From: Candidatus Calditenuaceae archaeon | GTDB taxonomy: Archaea > Thermoproteota > Nitrososphaeria_A > Caldarchaeales > Calditenuaceae | NCBI GenBank assembly: GCA_025058175.1 | Contig: JANXED010000001.1 | Span: 304,321 to 368,320, forward strand | Reading direction: 5' to 3' | Length of the DNA: 64,000 bases | Shown: piece by piece, positions 17,115 to 24,840 of the stretch | Layout of the letters: the number at the start of each line of letters is the position of its first letter | How positions within the stretch are numbered: position 1 is the first letter of the stretch | Translations under genes and position numbers: made by a program | The notes under the pieces: generated by a model | What the model saw: the letters and a program-made list of their open reading frames with translations, nothing else | The model's database searches: none | Told to the model about the DNA's origin: nothing

Positions 17115-17140
17115 GCCTCAGGGCGACTGATCCGTATGCT

Positions 17141-17623
17141 ATGGGCAGGACTGGCAGGGAGATCGTGAAGGCTGACATCAACGAGGTCCTCAACGACCTC
17201 CTCCAGGCCTACGCCGACGAGTGGCTCGCGCACTACCAGTACTGGCTCGCGGCCCAGTGGATAAGGGGGATCGACGCCGACACGCTCAGGCCTGTGTTGA
17301 TGAAGCAGTCGATGGACGAGCTGAAGCACGCCGAGAAGCTGGCCCAGAGGATAATTCAGCTAGGAGGGAGGCCCGTGATGGACTTCGCGAAGCTCCTCGC
17401 GACCTCGAGGTGCGGCTACATCGCTCCGCCTGAAGACCCGACCGACATCAAGAGGGTGATCGAGGACGTCCTGAAGTCCGAGCAGTGTGCGATCAGGTTC
17501 TACAACCAGATGGTGGAGAAGTACAGGTTCACCGACGTAGTGACCTACGAGGTCTTCGAAGAGCTCCTCGAGGACGAGGTCGATGACGAGGAGGAGTGGG
17601 AGAGGTTCCTCGCGAAGCTCTGA
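17141..17623 (+). CDS. Dps-like ferritin (DPSL/thioferritin type)
   Basis: Four-helix ferritin-like protein of 160 residues. Iron ligands of bacterioferritin type are in EWLAHYQY, DELKHAEK and YEVFEELLEDEVDDEEEW. Two Cys, in SRCGYIAP (about 92) and SEQCAIRFYNQM (about 113), match the conserved Cys pair that marks the archaeal DPSL/thioferritin group, as in Sulfolobus. These proteins form 12-subunit cages that consume peroxide while storing iron and protect DNA. The start is the ATG just after a promoter box. Confidence 0.88.
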   Translation: MGRTGREIVKADINEVLNDLLQAYADEWLAHYQYWLAAQWIRGIDADTLRPVLMKQSMDELKHAEKLAQRIIQLGGRPVMDFAKLLATSRCGYIAPPEDPTDIKRVIEDVLKSEQCAIRFYNQMVEKYRFTDVVTYEVFEELLEDEVDDEEEWERFLAKL

Positions 17624-17653
17624 GCGGTCAGACTTAACGGGGACGCGGTCTTT

Positions 17654-18085
17654 TTGTGGCGCGTGAGGTCGAGTCGGGACCCTGCCGCGGCCTACTTCTC
17701 GAGCGACGTAACTGATAGGGAGAGGGCCGCGTTCGAGGCGGGCATAGCGCTGGCTACGGTCTATCACGCGCTGGTCGGGCTTCCGGCTCCCCGGACCGAC
17801 GGCGAGCTCGAGAGCCTGGCGAGAGGGGTTGCGTCGGTGGTGCTCTCGCAGCCCTTCAGGGTGGAGGTGGAGGTCAGGTTGAGGAGGCCCAAGGGCAGAG
17901 GGAGAAAGGGACCGTACTCTTACGGCGAAATAGGCCCCTCTGAGATCTACGCTAGGGTCAAGGTCAGGTACGGCGAGGCCGAGGTCGTCGGGGAGCTGGG
18001 CTTCGTGAGAGGGCTGAACTACCCGCTGATGAGGATCGTCGAGATCGGCCCGCGCTCCAGAAGCCCGAGGCGGGTTAAGCATTAA
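17654..18085 (+). CDS. mptD: Archaeal dihydroneopterin aldolase (MptD family)
   Basis: Protein of 143 residues. The N-terminal stretch AYFSSDVTDRERAAFEAG followed by YHALVGLP is the hallmark of the archaeal MptD (DUF372) family. MptD cleaves 7,8-dihydroneopterin to 6-hydroxymethyl-dihydropterin in methanopterin/tetrahydrofolate-type coenzyme synthesis. The last 25 residues are basic and variable. TTG at 17654 is used; GTG at 17663 is possible. It precedes xpf by 25 nt on the same strand with no obvious functional link. Confidence 0.8.
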   Translation: MWRVRSSRDPAAAYFSSDVTDRERAAFEAGIALATVYHALVGLPAPRTDGELESLARGVASVVLSQPFRVEVEVRLRRPKGRGRKGPYSYGEIGPSEIYARVKVRYGEAEVVGELGFVRGLNYPLMRIVEIGPRSRSPRRVKH

Positions 18086-18110
18086 TGGCCTTTGGACCGA
18101 CGGGCTGCGG

Positions 18111-18797
18111 ATGATCATGATCGACAGCAACGAGGTCGCCGAGGCGCCAGAGATCTACGAATCACTCAGGGGGAGGGCGGAGGTCGCGGTGAGGCCGCTC
18201 GAGGTCGGCGACTACTTCGTCCTCGGGTCGCAGGGGAGCGTCCTGATCGAGAGGAAGAGGGTCTTGGACTTCCTCAACAGCCTGAAGGGGCGGCTTTGGG
18301 ACCAGCTGGACCGGATGAGGCAGCACGAGGGCCCGAAGCTGATCCTCCTCGAGGGGAACATCGCGGGCTACAGGAGGACGGGTTGGAGCGAGACCGCGGT
18401 CCTCGCTCTGATCGACAAGATTGTCCTCGAGATGGGCGTCCCCATCATCCCTGTCCCCGACTCTAAAGCCACGGTCACCTACATCCTCTGGAAGGACAAG
18501 AGGCTCAGGAGCCCATCTGGGTGGAGGGAGTACCCGTTGAGGGTCGCTCGAAGGGACATGTCGCCTGCCGAGAGGGCGCTCTACGCCCTGGAGGGGATGT
18601 GCGGCCACAAGACCGCGACAGCGCTCTTAAACAGCTTCGGGACGCTCGGCGACCTGATCTGCTTCGTCAGGTCCAACCCGCTCCCCGTGGTGGAGTCGAG
18701 GCTCAGCGAGGTCAAGGTCGGAGGCAGGAGGATCCCCTCTAGCGTCGTGAGGACGATATACGAGACGGTCAACGCGTCCTTCGGGACCGGAGGATGA
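18111..18797 (+). CDS. xpf: XPF/ERCC4 structure-specific nuclease
   Basis: Protein of 228 residues: an ERCC4 nuclease domain with GDYFVLG (33-39) and the catalytic IERKR (46-50), then a helix-hairpin-helix C-terminus (GHKTATALLNSFGTL). There is no helicase part, which is the short crenarchaeal XPF layout rather than the euryarchaeal Hef fusion. It cuts branched DNA such as flaps and forks and usually works with PCNA. Only one base separates it from the topoisomerase gene, so the two probably share a transcript. Confidence 0.9.
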   Translation: MIMIDSNEVAEAPEIYESLRGRAEVAVRPLEVGDYFVLGSQGSVLIERKRVLDFLNSLKGRLWDQLDRMRQHEGPKLILLEGNIAGYRRTGWSETAVLALIDKIVLEMGVPIIPVPDSKATVTYILWKDKRLRSPSGWREYPLRVARRDMSPAERALYALEGMCGHKTATALLNSFGTLGDLICFVRSNPLPVVESRLSEVKVGGRRIPSSVVRTIYETVNASFGTGG

Positions 18798-18798
18798 G

Positions 18799-20583
18799 AT
18801 GAAGGGCGCGATAATCGTCGCGGAGAAGCCGTCGGTCGCGAGGGCGATCAGGGAGGCGCTCGCCTCGATCGGCGAAGAGGTGACTGTTGCCAGCGTCAGG
18901 GGACACGTGCTGGACGCGGACCTACCAGCGGAGTACCGCTCATGGACAAGGGTCGACCCGCTGGAGCTGATCAGGGTCAGGAGGTTCAGGTACGTCGTCA
19001 GGGACTTCGAGTCCTACAGGGCCCTCTTAGAGCTCTTCAGGTCCCACTCGCCCCTCGTGATCGCGACCGACAACGACCACGAGGGCGAGCTGATCGGCAG
19101 CGAGGTCCTCGCGATATACAGGGGCGTGAGGGGTGAGAGGAGCCCGTTCTACAGGATGAGGTTCAACTCTGTCGACAGGGACGAGATACTCAGGGCCTGG
19201 AGGAGCCTCGAGCCGGACCTCAGGTGGAGCTGGGTCAACAAGGCCGAGTTCAGGAGGACTTTCGACCTCCTGACTGGCGCGGCGTACACGAGGTTCCTCA
19301 CGCTGAGGGCCAGAAGGCTCGGGCACAGGGGACTGATCAGCTGGGGATCTTGCCAGACCCCAACGCTGAACTTCGTCGTGAAGAGGGACGCCGAGGTCGA
19401 GTCGTTCAAGCCGAGGCCCTTCTGGTACATCGAGGCTGAGCTCAGGACGAAGTCCGGCGAGGTCCTCGTGGCCGGCTCCCAGAGGTTCTGGGACGAGGAG
19501 GCGGCGAGGGAGTCTTTCGGGAGGGCGAAGGGCGTGGGGGAGGCTGTCGTCGAGGCATACTCGGAGAGGACGGTTACCCTACAGAGGCCGACGCCTCTCA
19601 GGACCGACGACGCGCTCAGGGACTTGGTGAGGATTACCGAGAGGAGCGCGAGCGAGGTGCTCGACGCGATGGAGAGGCTCTACTCCGAGGGCTACATCTC
19701 CTACCCTAGGACCGACACGAACAGATACCCGACCGGGTTCGATTTCAGAAGACCGCTCTCGGCCGTCGTCCAGTCGGGAATCGTAGAGCGGCGCGAGCTC
19801 AGGCCGGTCCCGAACCCGAGGCAGGGGAAGCACGACGACGGCGCTCATCCTCCGATCTACCCGATCAGGCCGTTCAGGTCTGGAGGATTCCTGGGCGCGA
19901 TTTGGGAGTACGTCGCGAGGAGGTTCGTGGCAAACGCGTTCCTCGAGGACGCTGCGGTGCTGAACCAGGAGGCGGTATTCGACCTCGCGGGCGTCAGGCT
20001 CAGCGCTAGCGGGAGGATGGTCGTGAAGAGGGGCTTCCTAGAGGTGTACGTGTATCAGCGGGTCAGCGACGAGCCGATCCCGAGGCTCTCGAGGGGCGAA
20101 AGGTTGGAGGTCGTCGAGGTCAGGCTCCGGAGAGGCCAGACCTCTCCGCCTCCGAGGATGACGGAGTCCGAGCTGATCGCGCTGATGGAGCGGAGCGGCA
20201 TAGGGACCGACGCGACCAGGGCCACCTTCCCCTCGCTGATAGTCGAGAGGGGCTACGCCGCGAGGGTTGGGAAGAGCCTGATCTCCACGGAGCTCGGGAG
20301 GTCTCTGATCTCTGCCCTCGAGCGCGTCGATGAGAGGCTCGTCTCCCCCGAGACGAGGAGACACGTCGAGGAGATGATGACCCTCGTCGAGAGGGACGGC
20401 CGGGACTGGAGGTCGTTGCTGGACGAGAGCGTCGCCCGGTACGAGGAGCTGCTCGCGAAGCTGGCCTCCTCGTGGCAATCGGTCGGGGGCGACGTGATGA
20501 GGGCGATAGGGGGCGCTCCGGCCGACACCAGGCCCCATCGGAGGAGGAAGAGGGCGCGCGGAGATACCGCTAAACCCTCCTGA
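18799..20583 (+). CDS. DNA topoisomerase type IA
   Basis: Protein of 594 residues. The TOPRIM domain has AEKPSVAR (8-15) and the acidic triad region ATDNDHEGELIG. The active-site tyrosine lies in EGYISYPRTDT near residue 300, and GTDATRA occurs later. There are no C-terminal zinc fingers; the protein ends in a short Arg-rich tail. It corresponds to archaeal topoisomerase III/IA, which relaxes negative supercoils and decatenates DNA. It directly follows xpf, making a small DNA-repair pair. Its 3' end overlaps the convergent CDGSH gene by 14 nt. Confidence 0.93.
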   Translation: MKGAIIVAEKPSVARAIREALASIGEEVTVASVRGHVLDADLPAEYRSWTRVDPLELIRVRRFRYVVRDFESYRALLELFRSHSPLVIATDNDHEGELIGSEVLAIYRGVRGERSPFYRMRFNSVDRDEILRAWRSLEPDLRWSWVNKAEFRRTFDLLTGAAYTRFLTLRARRLGHRGLISWGSCQTPTLNFVVKRDAEVESFKPRPFWYIEAELRTKSGEVLVAGSQRFWDEEAARESFGRAKGVGEAVVEAYSERTVTLQRPTPLRTDDALRDLVRITERSASEVLDAMERLYSEGYISYPRTDTNRYPTGFDFRRPLSAVVQSGIVERRELRPVPNPRQGKHDDGAHPPIYPIRPFRSGGFLGAIWEYVARRFVANAFLEDAAVLNQEAVFDLAGVRLSASGRMVVKRGFLEVYVYQRVSDEPIPRLSRGERLEVVEVRLRRGQTSPPPRMTESELIALMERSGIGTDATRATFPSLIVERGYAARVGKSLISTELGRSLISALERVDERLVSPETRRHVEEMMTLVERDGRDWRSLLDESVARYEELLAKLASSWQSVGGDVMRAIGGAPADTRPHRRRKRARGDTAKPS

Positions 20584-20809
20584 GCCTCGCGAGGACCTCC
20601 TGCTGGATCCCCGTCGCTGGCCCGATCAGCTCCCCGCGCTCGTCGTACATCAGGACCTCGTCGTCCCGCTCCCTCGCGACCAGTCTGTGCCTACCTGAAC
20701 AGATCGGGTAGGTCTCGGACAGGCCGCACATGCAGATCCAGACCTCCTCGCCCCTCTCCGTCACGTGCCTGTAGGGCCTCTTCGCCGCGTGGATGATGAG
20801 CCTCGGCAC
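20570..20809 (-). CDS. CDGSH iron-sulfur domain protein
   Basis: Small protein of 79 residues starting at GTG 20809. WICMCGLSETYPICSGRH is a CDGSH domain: CXC, then Ser-X3-Pro-X-Cys and GXH, giving three Cys and one His ligands for a 2Fe-2S cluster; the canonical Asp after the third Cys is Ser here. The frame is open up to 20905, but that stretch contains TATA-like boxes. A CTCTAATCT box (20831-20841, minus) ends 24 nt before the chosen start, supporting it. Role probably in electron transfer or redox sensing; partner unknown. Confidence 0.82.
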   Translation of the reverse strand: MPRLIIHAAKRPYRHVTERGEEVWICMCGLSETYPICSGRHRLVARERDDEVLMYDERGELIGPATGIQQEVLARLRRV

Positions 20810-20876
20810 GACCTGCTTTCGCGAGGGCCCAGAGATTAGAGTTCCGGTCGACCTCAGGGCTGCGGGCTGATTTAAT

Positions 20877-20887
20877 GTTATATATGC
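20877..20887 (+). promoter_or_regulatory. TATA box of the broken 20918 gene
   Basis: GTTATATATGC is a strong archaeal TATA element. Its end lies 30 nt before the ATG of the broken RHH-like gene at 20918, so a promoter survives although the gene does not. On the other strand it could also serve the CDGSH gene. Confidence 0.5.
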
Positions 20888-20917
20888 GCTGGCGATTTGA
20901 AACATTCAAAGCGTAGG

Positions 20918-21222
20918 ATGACCGACACGGTCCTGCTCGAGGTCCGGGTGAGCGCCTCGCTGTTGAGGCGGTCGATGAGCTCCGCGCTGAGGGCCTCTTC
21001 AAGAACGGGAGCGATGTGGTCGGAGAGCGGGACGCCCGGAAGCTCTACGCCGTCTCCCTGAGGAGCGAGGAGCACGTCGTCCTCTTCCCCAGACCGCCCG
21101 GGTCTTGGGAGGAGCTGATGGAGGAGGGGATGCCGTAGGTCCTGAAGGGCTTCGACCTCAACGGCGCGATGACCGCACTGGCCGTCGCCTCGCACCACGA
21201 AGTGAGGAGGTACGTCGCGTAG
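20918..21222 (+). pseudogene. Broken small RHH/antitoxin-like gene
   Basis: ATG 20918 begins MTDTVLLEVRVSASL, after which the coding frame continues only with a -1 shift near 20962. It then reads VEAVDELRAEGLFKNGSDVV, which resembles ribbon-helix-helix antitoxin/repressor sequence ('E.VDEL...G.F.N.SD.V'). An in-frame TAG interrupts at 21136-21138, and high-GC third positions continue to a second TAG at 21220. The coding signature persists across both lesions, so this is a recent pseudogene or two sequence errors. No toxin partner is visible. Confidence 0.55.
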
Positions 21223-21345
21223 GAAAAGTCCTACAGGGGGAAGATGCCTGTGACGGTCGTATCACCCTGGGAGTGTCTATGTACTACGAGGGTGTGATCG
21301 GGCGCGCTCAAACTTATCTCCGCTCGAGTCCGACGGTCTGAAGGG

Positions 21346-21984
21346 TTGGAGGTTCAGCAGGTCCTCGAGCAGCTGAGGTCCAAGGACCCGAAGGAGGTCT
21401 CGAAGAGGTGTGAGGTCGCCTTCCTCCCGCCTAGGGAGGGGGCCGGGGCCCGATACCTCGTCAACGTGCTCGACCTGACCTACTGCGTCCACCTGGACAG
21501 CGGATTGGCGGAGGAGGTCGTCACCAGGGACGAGGCCGACGAAAGCTTCACCAGGGTCCTGCTGAAGTACCTCGTCTACCAGTGCTACGTCGAGCAGGAG
21601 ACGGGCTGGGTGGGGATCGATAGGTTCTCGGGGGCTTCACAGCACCACGGCGAGTTCGTCAAGAAGGTGATGAGGCCGTTCCTCGACCACTTCGGGAATA
21701 ACGTCCAAGTCTTCAAGGCCTCCTCGAGGCAGATCGGCGGGACGCAGGAGAGGCTCGGAGGGGTCGCGTTCAGCTTCAGGTTCCTGCCTAAGGTGCGGGC
21801 GCTGGTGCAGCTCTGGCCAGGCGACGAAAGGGGGCTCAGGAAGCCATCCGCGAACATCATGTTCTCCTCTCACAGCGTCAAGATTTGGGACGGGAGGGAA
21901 GCGGTCGCGGCCTCGGAGTTCATCGTGAGAAGGCTCAGGGGTTCGAAGAGGTCCAGGAGGAGGTCCGCCAGGGCTCAGGAGTAG
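21346..21984 (+). CDS. DUF3786 domain protein
   Basis: Protein of 212 residues. The pattern ARYLVNVLDLTYCVHL, then a YLVYQC helix, HFGNNVQVF, the RQIGGTQERLGGVAFSFRFLP block and VQLWPGDE fits the DUF3786 family, often found with corrinoid or iron-sulfur proteins in anaerobes. The function is unknown. The gene ends next to the convergent cobalamin adenosyltransferase gene (10-nt overlap), which may or may not be meaningful given that family's corrinoid link. Start TTG 21346; the tail is Arg/Ser-rich. Confidence 0.7.
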   Translation: MEVQQVLEQLRSKDPKEVSKRCEVAFLPPREGAGARYLVNVLDLTYCVHLDSGLAEEVVTRDEADESFTRVLLKYLVYQCYVEQETGWVGIDRFSGASQHHGEFVKKVMRPFLDHFGNNVQVFKASSRQIGGTQERLGGVAFSFRFLPKVRALVQLWPGDERGLRKPSANIMFSSHSVKIWDGREAVAASEFIVRRLRGSKRSRRRSARAQE

Positions 21985-22535
21985 CCTCTTCCCGGCCAGA
22001 CGTCCTCGCGCCTCCCCTCCCTCTCGTTGACGAACCTCGCCAAGTAGAAGAGCAGCGTCGAGAGCCTGTTCAGGTACCTGATGACCTGCGGGTTGACCTT
22101 CTCCTTGTCCGAGAGCATGACGACGTGCCTCTCGGCCCTCCTCGCCACTGCCCTCGCGAAGTGGAGCATGGAGCCTGCCAGCGACCCCGAGGGATAGATG
22201 AAGTGCCTCAGGGGCTCGAGGGACCTGATGTACTGATCGAGGGTCATCTCGAGTGACTTCACGTCGTCCTCGGTGACCACGTCGACGCCCAATGACTTCG
22301 GGTCTTCGGCCGCGATCTCGGCGCCGATCCTAAAGAGGACCGACTGGACGCCCTTGAGGAGCTCGTCTATGTCGGCGTGTCCGTCCCTCAACACCGCCCT
22401 GCAGACCCCGATCACCGAGTTGAGCTCGTCGACCTCACCGAGGCAGTCGATCCTCAGGTTGTGCTTCCTGACCCTCTTCCCCTCGAGCAGCCACGTGCTC
22501 CCGTCGTCGCCGGTCCCGTAGATCTGCCTGGTCAA
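21975..22535 (-). CDS. Cob(I)alamin adenosyltransferase, PduO type
   Basis: Protein of 186 residues, a helical bundle. The N-terminal YGTGDDGSTWL is the ATP-binding loop (TGDKGTT type), and the cluster SLAGSMLHFARAVARRAER holds the conserved RXXXRRAER. NRLSTLLFYLARFVNE is the C-terminal signature. It makes adenosylcobalamin from cob(I)alamin and ATP. The gene runs divergently from rpoP, with 56 nt between the start codons. Confidence 0.9.
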   Translation of the reverse strand: MTRQIYGTGDDGSTWLLEGKRVRKHNLRIDCLGEVDELNSVIGVCRAVLRDGHADIDELLKGVQSVLFRIGAEIAAEDPKSLGVDVVTEDDVKSLEMTLDQYIRSLEPLRHFIYPSGSLAGSMLHFARAVARRAERHVVMLSDKEKVNPQVIRYLNRLSTLLFYLARFVNEREGRREDVWPGRGYS

Positions 22536-22591
22536 CCCGTGGTCCCGAGGGTCGAGAGATATATTTAGGGAGCGCGGCGGACCACATCGGG

Positions 22592-22783
22592 ATGTCTAAG
22601 CCGGGCTCGACTTATCAGTGCCTCAGGTGCAAGTCGCTCTTCGAGGCGGACATCAGCCCGAAGGCCGCCCAGCTGAAGTGCCCGAACTGCGGCTTCACGG
22701 TCGTCAGGAAGCCCAGGCCCTCGGTCGCTAAACTGGTCAGCTCCTCGAAGCTCTCGGAGGAGGTCAAGCTCTTCCACACCTGA
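22592..22783 (+). CDS. rpoP: DNA-directed RNA polymerase subunit P (Rpb12)
   Basis: Protein of 63 residues with one zinc ribbon: YQCLRCKSLF and LKCPNCGF give CX2C...CX2C, followed by the basic RKPRPSVAKLV typical of archaeal RpoP. It is a small structural subunit of the archaeal RNA polymerase. The N-terminus is about ten residues longer than usual, and the tail adds a charged extension. ATATATTTAGGG, a TATA-type box, lies about 25 nt upstream of ATG 22592. Confidence 0.9.
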   Translation: MSKPGSTYQCLRCKSLFEADISPKAAQLKCPNCGFTVVRKPRPSVAKLVSSSKLSEEVKLFHT

Positions 22784-22824
22784 GGGTCAAACGTATATCC
22801 GGTGTTGCGACGAGAAGAACTAGG

Positions 22825-23469
22825 ATGAGGTTCAGGGACAGGTGGGACGCCGGCAGGCGGCTGCTCCCGCTAGTGAGGGGGAAAGTGGGCAGCGAGAGCG
22901 CGGTCCTCGCGATACCGAGGGGCGGCGTGGTGGTGGGATCCGTGATAGCAGAGGGGCTCGGCGCACCCCTCGACCTGGTGATGGTGAAGAAGATAGGCGT
23001 GCCGGGAAACCCTGAGCTGGCCGCGGGCGCTGTCGCGGAGGGCGGTGAGGTCTACGTCGAAGAGGAGGTCGTCCACCTCTACGGACTCGAGAGGGAGTAC
23101 GTGGTCAGGAGGGCCGAGTCTGAGCTCGAGGCGCTGAGGAGGAAGGCCTCCGAGCTGAGGGGAGGGCTCGACCCGATACCGGTGGAGGGGAGGGATGTGG
23201 TCCTCGCCGACGACGGCATGGCCACCGGATCGACGGCGATCGCGGCCTGTAGGCACGTGAGGGGAAGGTCGCCGAGGAGGCTGATAGTGGCCGTGCCGGT
23301 CGCGTCCGTCGAGGCCGCCAGCAGGGTCTCGAGGGAGGCCGACGAGCTGGTCGCGCTCGAGGTCCCGGAGGACTTCGTCGCGGTCGGGGAGTTCTACGAG
23401 GACTTCGGCCAGGTCGACGACGGCACCGTCAGGGAGCTGATCGCACGCTCAAGGTCGAGGCGGCCGTGA
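22825..23469 (+). CDS. Phosphoribosyltransferase domain protein
   Basis: Protein of 214 residues. VLADDGMATGSTAIAAC is the PRPP-binding loop of type I phosphoribosyltransferases, and AIPRGGVVVGSVIAEGLG is the N-terminal strand-loop typical of the group of stand-alone archaeal and bacterial 'PRTase' proteins; the LDLVMVKKIGVPGNPELAAGAV segment agrees. Substrate base unknown. Its stop overlaps the start of a small membrane protein (GTGA), so the two are made together. A TATATCC box lies about 27 nt before ATG 22825. Confidence 0.82.
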   Translation: MRFRDRWDAGRRLLPLVRGKVGSESAVLAIPRGGVVVGSVIAEGLGAPLDLVMVKKIGVPGNPELAAGAVAEGGEVYVEEEVVHLYGLEREYVVRRAESELEALRRKASELRGGLDPIPVEGRDVVLADDGMATGSTAIAACRHVRGRSPRRLIVAVPVASVEAASRVSREADELVALEVPEDFVAVGEFYEDFGQVDDGTVRELIARSRSRRP

Positions 23470-23681
23470 GGGACCCGTTGCTGCTCACGGGCATCGTCCT
23501 CACCGTGCTGGGGATATCGCTGGTCGTCCTCTCGCTCCTGCCGAGGGTCCTGCCCAGGCTCGAGGAGGTCCACCCGCTGCTGCTCGTGACCGTGAGGCTC
23601 GACGGGCTCACCGTGGGGACCTCGCCGCTCCTCCTGATCGTCCTCGCGCTCCTCTACCTGCTGCTCCTGCTCCGACAATGA
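23466..23681 (+). CDS. Small two-helix membrane protein
   Basis: Protein of 71 residues with two hydrophobic helices (about 5-28 and 53-70) joined by a short polar hairpin. GTG 23466 overlaps the TGA of the phosphoribosyltransferase by 4 nt. No family recognised. The coupling suggests that the two products cooperate, for example by anchoring the enzyme to the membrane, but this is inference. Confidence 0.6.
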   Translation: MRDPLLLTGIVLTVLGISLVVLSLLPRVLPRLEEVHPLLLVTVRLDGLTVGTSPLLLIVLALLYLLLLLRQ

Positions 23682-23742
23682 GGGAAGGATCGGGGGTTAA
23701 GGCTAATAGGACGGTCCTGGATTGGCTCTTTTTGAGGGCGGT

Positions 23743-23827
23743 GCGGGGGTAGCCAAGCCTGGTCAAAGGCGCAGGGCTCAGGGCCCTGTCCCGTAGGGGT
23801 TCGTGGGTTCGAATCCCACCCCCCGCA
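23743..23827 (+). tRNA. tRNA-Leu (CAG)
   Basis: An 85-nt class II tRNA. Acceptor GCGGGGG pairs with CCCCCGC, the D arm begins with GCCAAGCCTGG, the anticodon stem CAGGG/CCCTG encloses loop CTCAGGG (anticodon CAG), a long variable arm (TCCCGTAGGGGTTC) marks it as Leu, and the T arm is GTGGGTTCGAATCCCAC. The discriminator base is A, as required for Leu. CCA is not encoded. A T-rich run follows the gene. No intron is seen. Confidence 0.97.
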
Positions 23828-23908
23828 GACAATTTTCGTGACGTCTCCTGTTTTTTGGAGCGGGTATCTATAGAGCTTCTATCAAAGAATTCTTCGCCTT
23901 CGGTAGGA

Positions 23909-24070
23909 ATGGTTTCGGGTGTTTCTCCGGTCAGCTGCAAGGGGCGGGTGACGATTCCGAGGGAGAAACTGGAGTTTTTGGGCGTCGAGCCCGGCGACTG
24001 AATGGTCTTAGTCGCCGAGGACCGCTATACCCTCATCCACAACGTCGGGCAGGGCTCCGCATGTCCGTGA
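23909..24070 (+). pseudogene. Decayed AbrB/SpoVT-type antitoxin gene
   Basis: ATG 23909 opens a frame that reads VSCKGRVTIPREKLEFLGVE, the AbrB/MazE/VapB swapped-hairpin motif (GRVTIP + LGVEPGD). The frame stops at TGA 23999 but continues in the same frame as MVLVAEDRYTLI, which fits the next strand of the same domain. A single nonsense mutation has therefore split a VapB-like antitoxin. No toxin (PIN) gene is visible next to it. The gene starts 81 nt after tRNA-Leu. Confidence 0.6.
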
Positions 24071-24132
24071 TGCTCCGCATCGCCTCCGCGCCGTAGATTC
24101 CTACCGGCCGGGTGCACCTCTGCCGCGGTATT

Positions 24133-24434
24133 TTGTCGAGGTTCCGCAACGCTGAGAACGTAAACGTTCGTTTCAGCGAGCCTGTAAACCCATCCACGCG
24201 ACGTCTTCTCGTGAACGTAGACCGCCCTCGCTCTTCTCAACCTCAGCAACGCCACCCTAACAGCGCGACCCCCGTCCCAGAGGAAGTCGAATCGTCCATG
24301 ACTGATACGTCCTCATCTACCGCGTCGGGCAGCATGAGTAGGTGCACCCCGAGACTCAACACTTGCGGTGCGGTAGGCGCGTTGGCTGCTCCGATTCCGG
24401 GTCCCACGTATTTTAGGAGGGACGGCACGAACGG
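24133..24434 (-). pseudogene. Possible decayed winged-helix (TFE-like) gene
   Basis: On the minus strand two frames join to give a protein-like text. One holds [15 protein letters not shown] and LMLPDAVDEDVSVMDD; after a frame change near 24280 the other gives RAVRVALLRLRRARAVYVHE followed by SRGWVYRLAET. The order acidic turn, VR.ALL.L, basic helix and GWVYRL resembles the winged helix of archaeal transcription factor E alpha. Stops and the frame change mean it is not functional as it stands. This identification is tentative. The rest of 23828-24434 holds nothing else I can name. Confidence 0.3.
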
Positions 24435-24443
24435 TTGAAGGAG

Positions 24444-24833
24444 ATGGCGACCTTCGACTGGGTGAGCGGGCTCTTCACGAAGCTCTACAACAACGAGATG
24501 GCGAGGAACAAGGAGTGCGTCCACAAGTACTCGAAGCTGGTGGTCGAGGTCCTCAAGACGCTCCAGAGGCACGGGTACGTGGGGGCCTTCGAGTACATCG
24601 AGGACGGCAGGGGAGGGAAGGTCGTGATACAGCTGCTCGGGAGGATCAACAAGGCGGGGCCGATAAGGCCGAGGTTCAGCGTCGGCAAGGACGGCTACGA
24701 GGAGTTCGAGAAGCGCTACCTACCGAGCAGGGACGTGGGGATCCTGGTTGTGACCACGAACCAGGGCGTGATGTCCCACAGGGAGGCGAAGCAGAAGGGG
24801 CTGGGAGGGAAGCTACTCGGGTACGTGTACTGA
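24444..24833 (+). CDS. rps8: 30S ribosomal protein S8
   Basis: Protein of 129 residues from ATG 24444. The second half, with [29 protein letters not shown] and [12 protein letters not shown], is typical of archaeal uS8, which binds the central domain of 16S rRNA. The N-terminal half is less conserved than usual. An in-frame TTG at 24435 is possible, but a GTATTTTAGG box about 26 nt before the ATG favours 24444. S8 normally sits in the large ribosomal-protein operon; here it stands alone, next to decayed DNA. Confidence 0.93.
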   Translation: MATFDWVSGLFTKLYNNEMARNKECVHKYSKLVVEVLKTLQRHGYVGAFEYIEDGRGGKVVIQLLGRINKAGPIRPRFSVGKDGYEEFEKRYLPSRDVGILVVTTNQGVMSHREAKQKGLGGKLLGYVY

Positions 24834-24840
24834 CGCGGCC

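Noticed and set aside
23608..23940. Minus-strand reading frame with THEPLRDRALSPAPLTRLGYP
   Set aside because: This is the antisense of tRNA-Leu, a well-known false gene pattern.
23999..24001. In-frame TGA in the AbrB-type gene read as selenocysteine
   Set aside because: No hairpin like an archaeal SECIS is seen, and the residue falls in an AbrB loop with no redox role.
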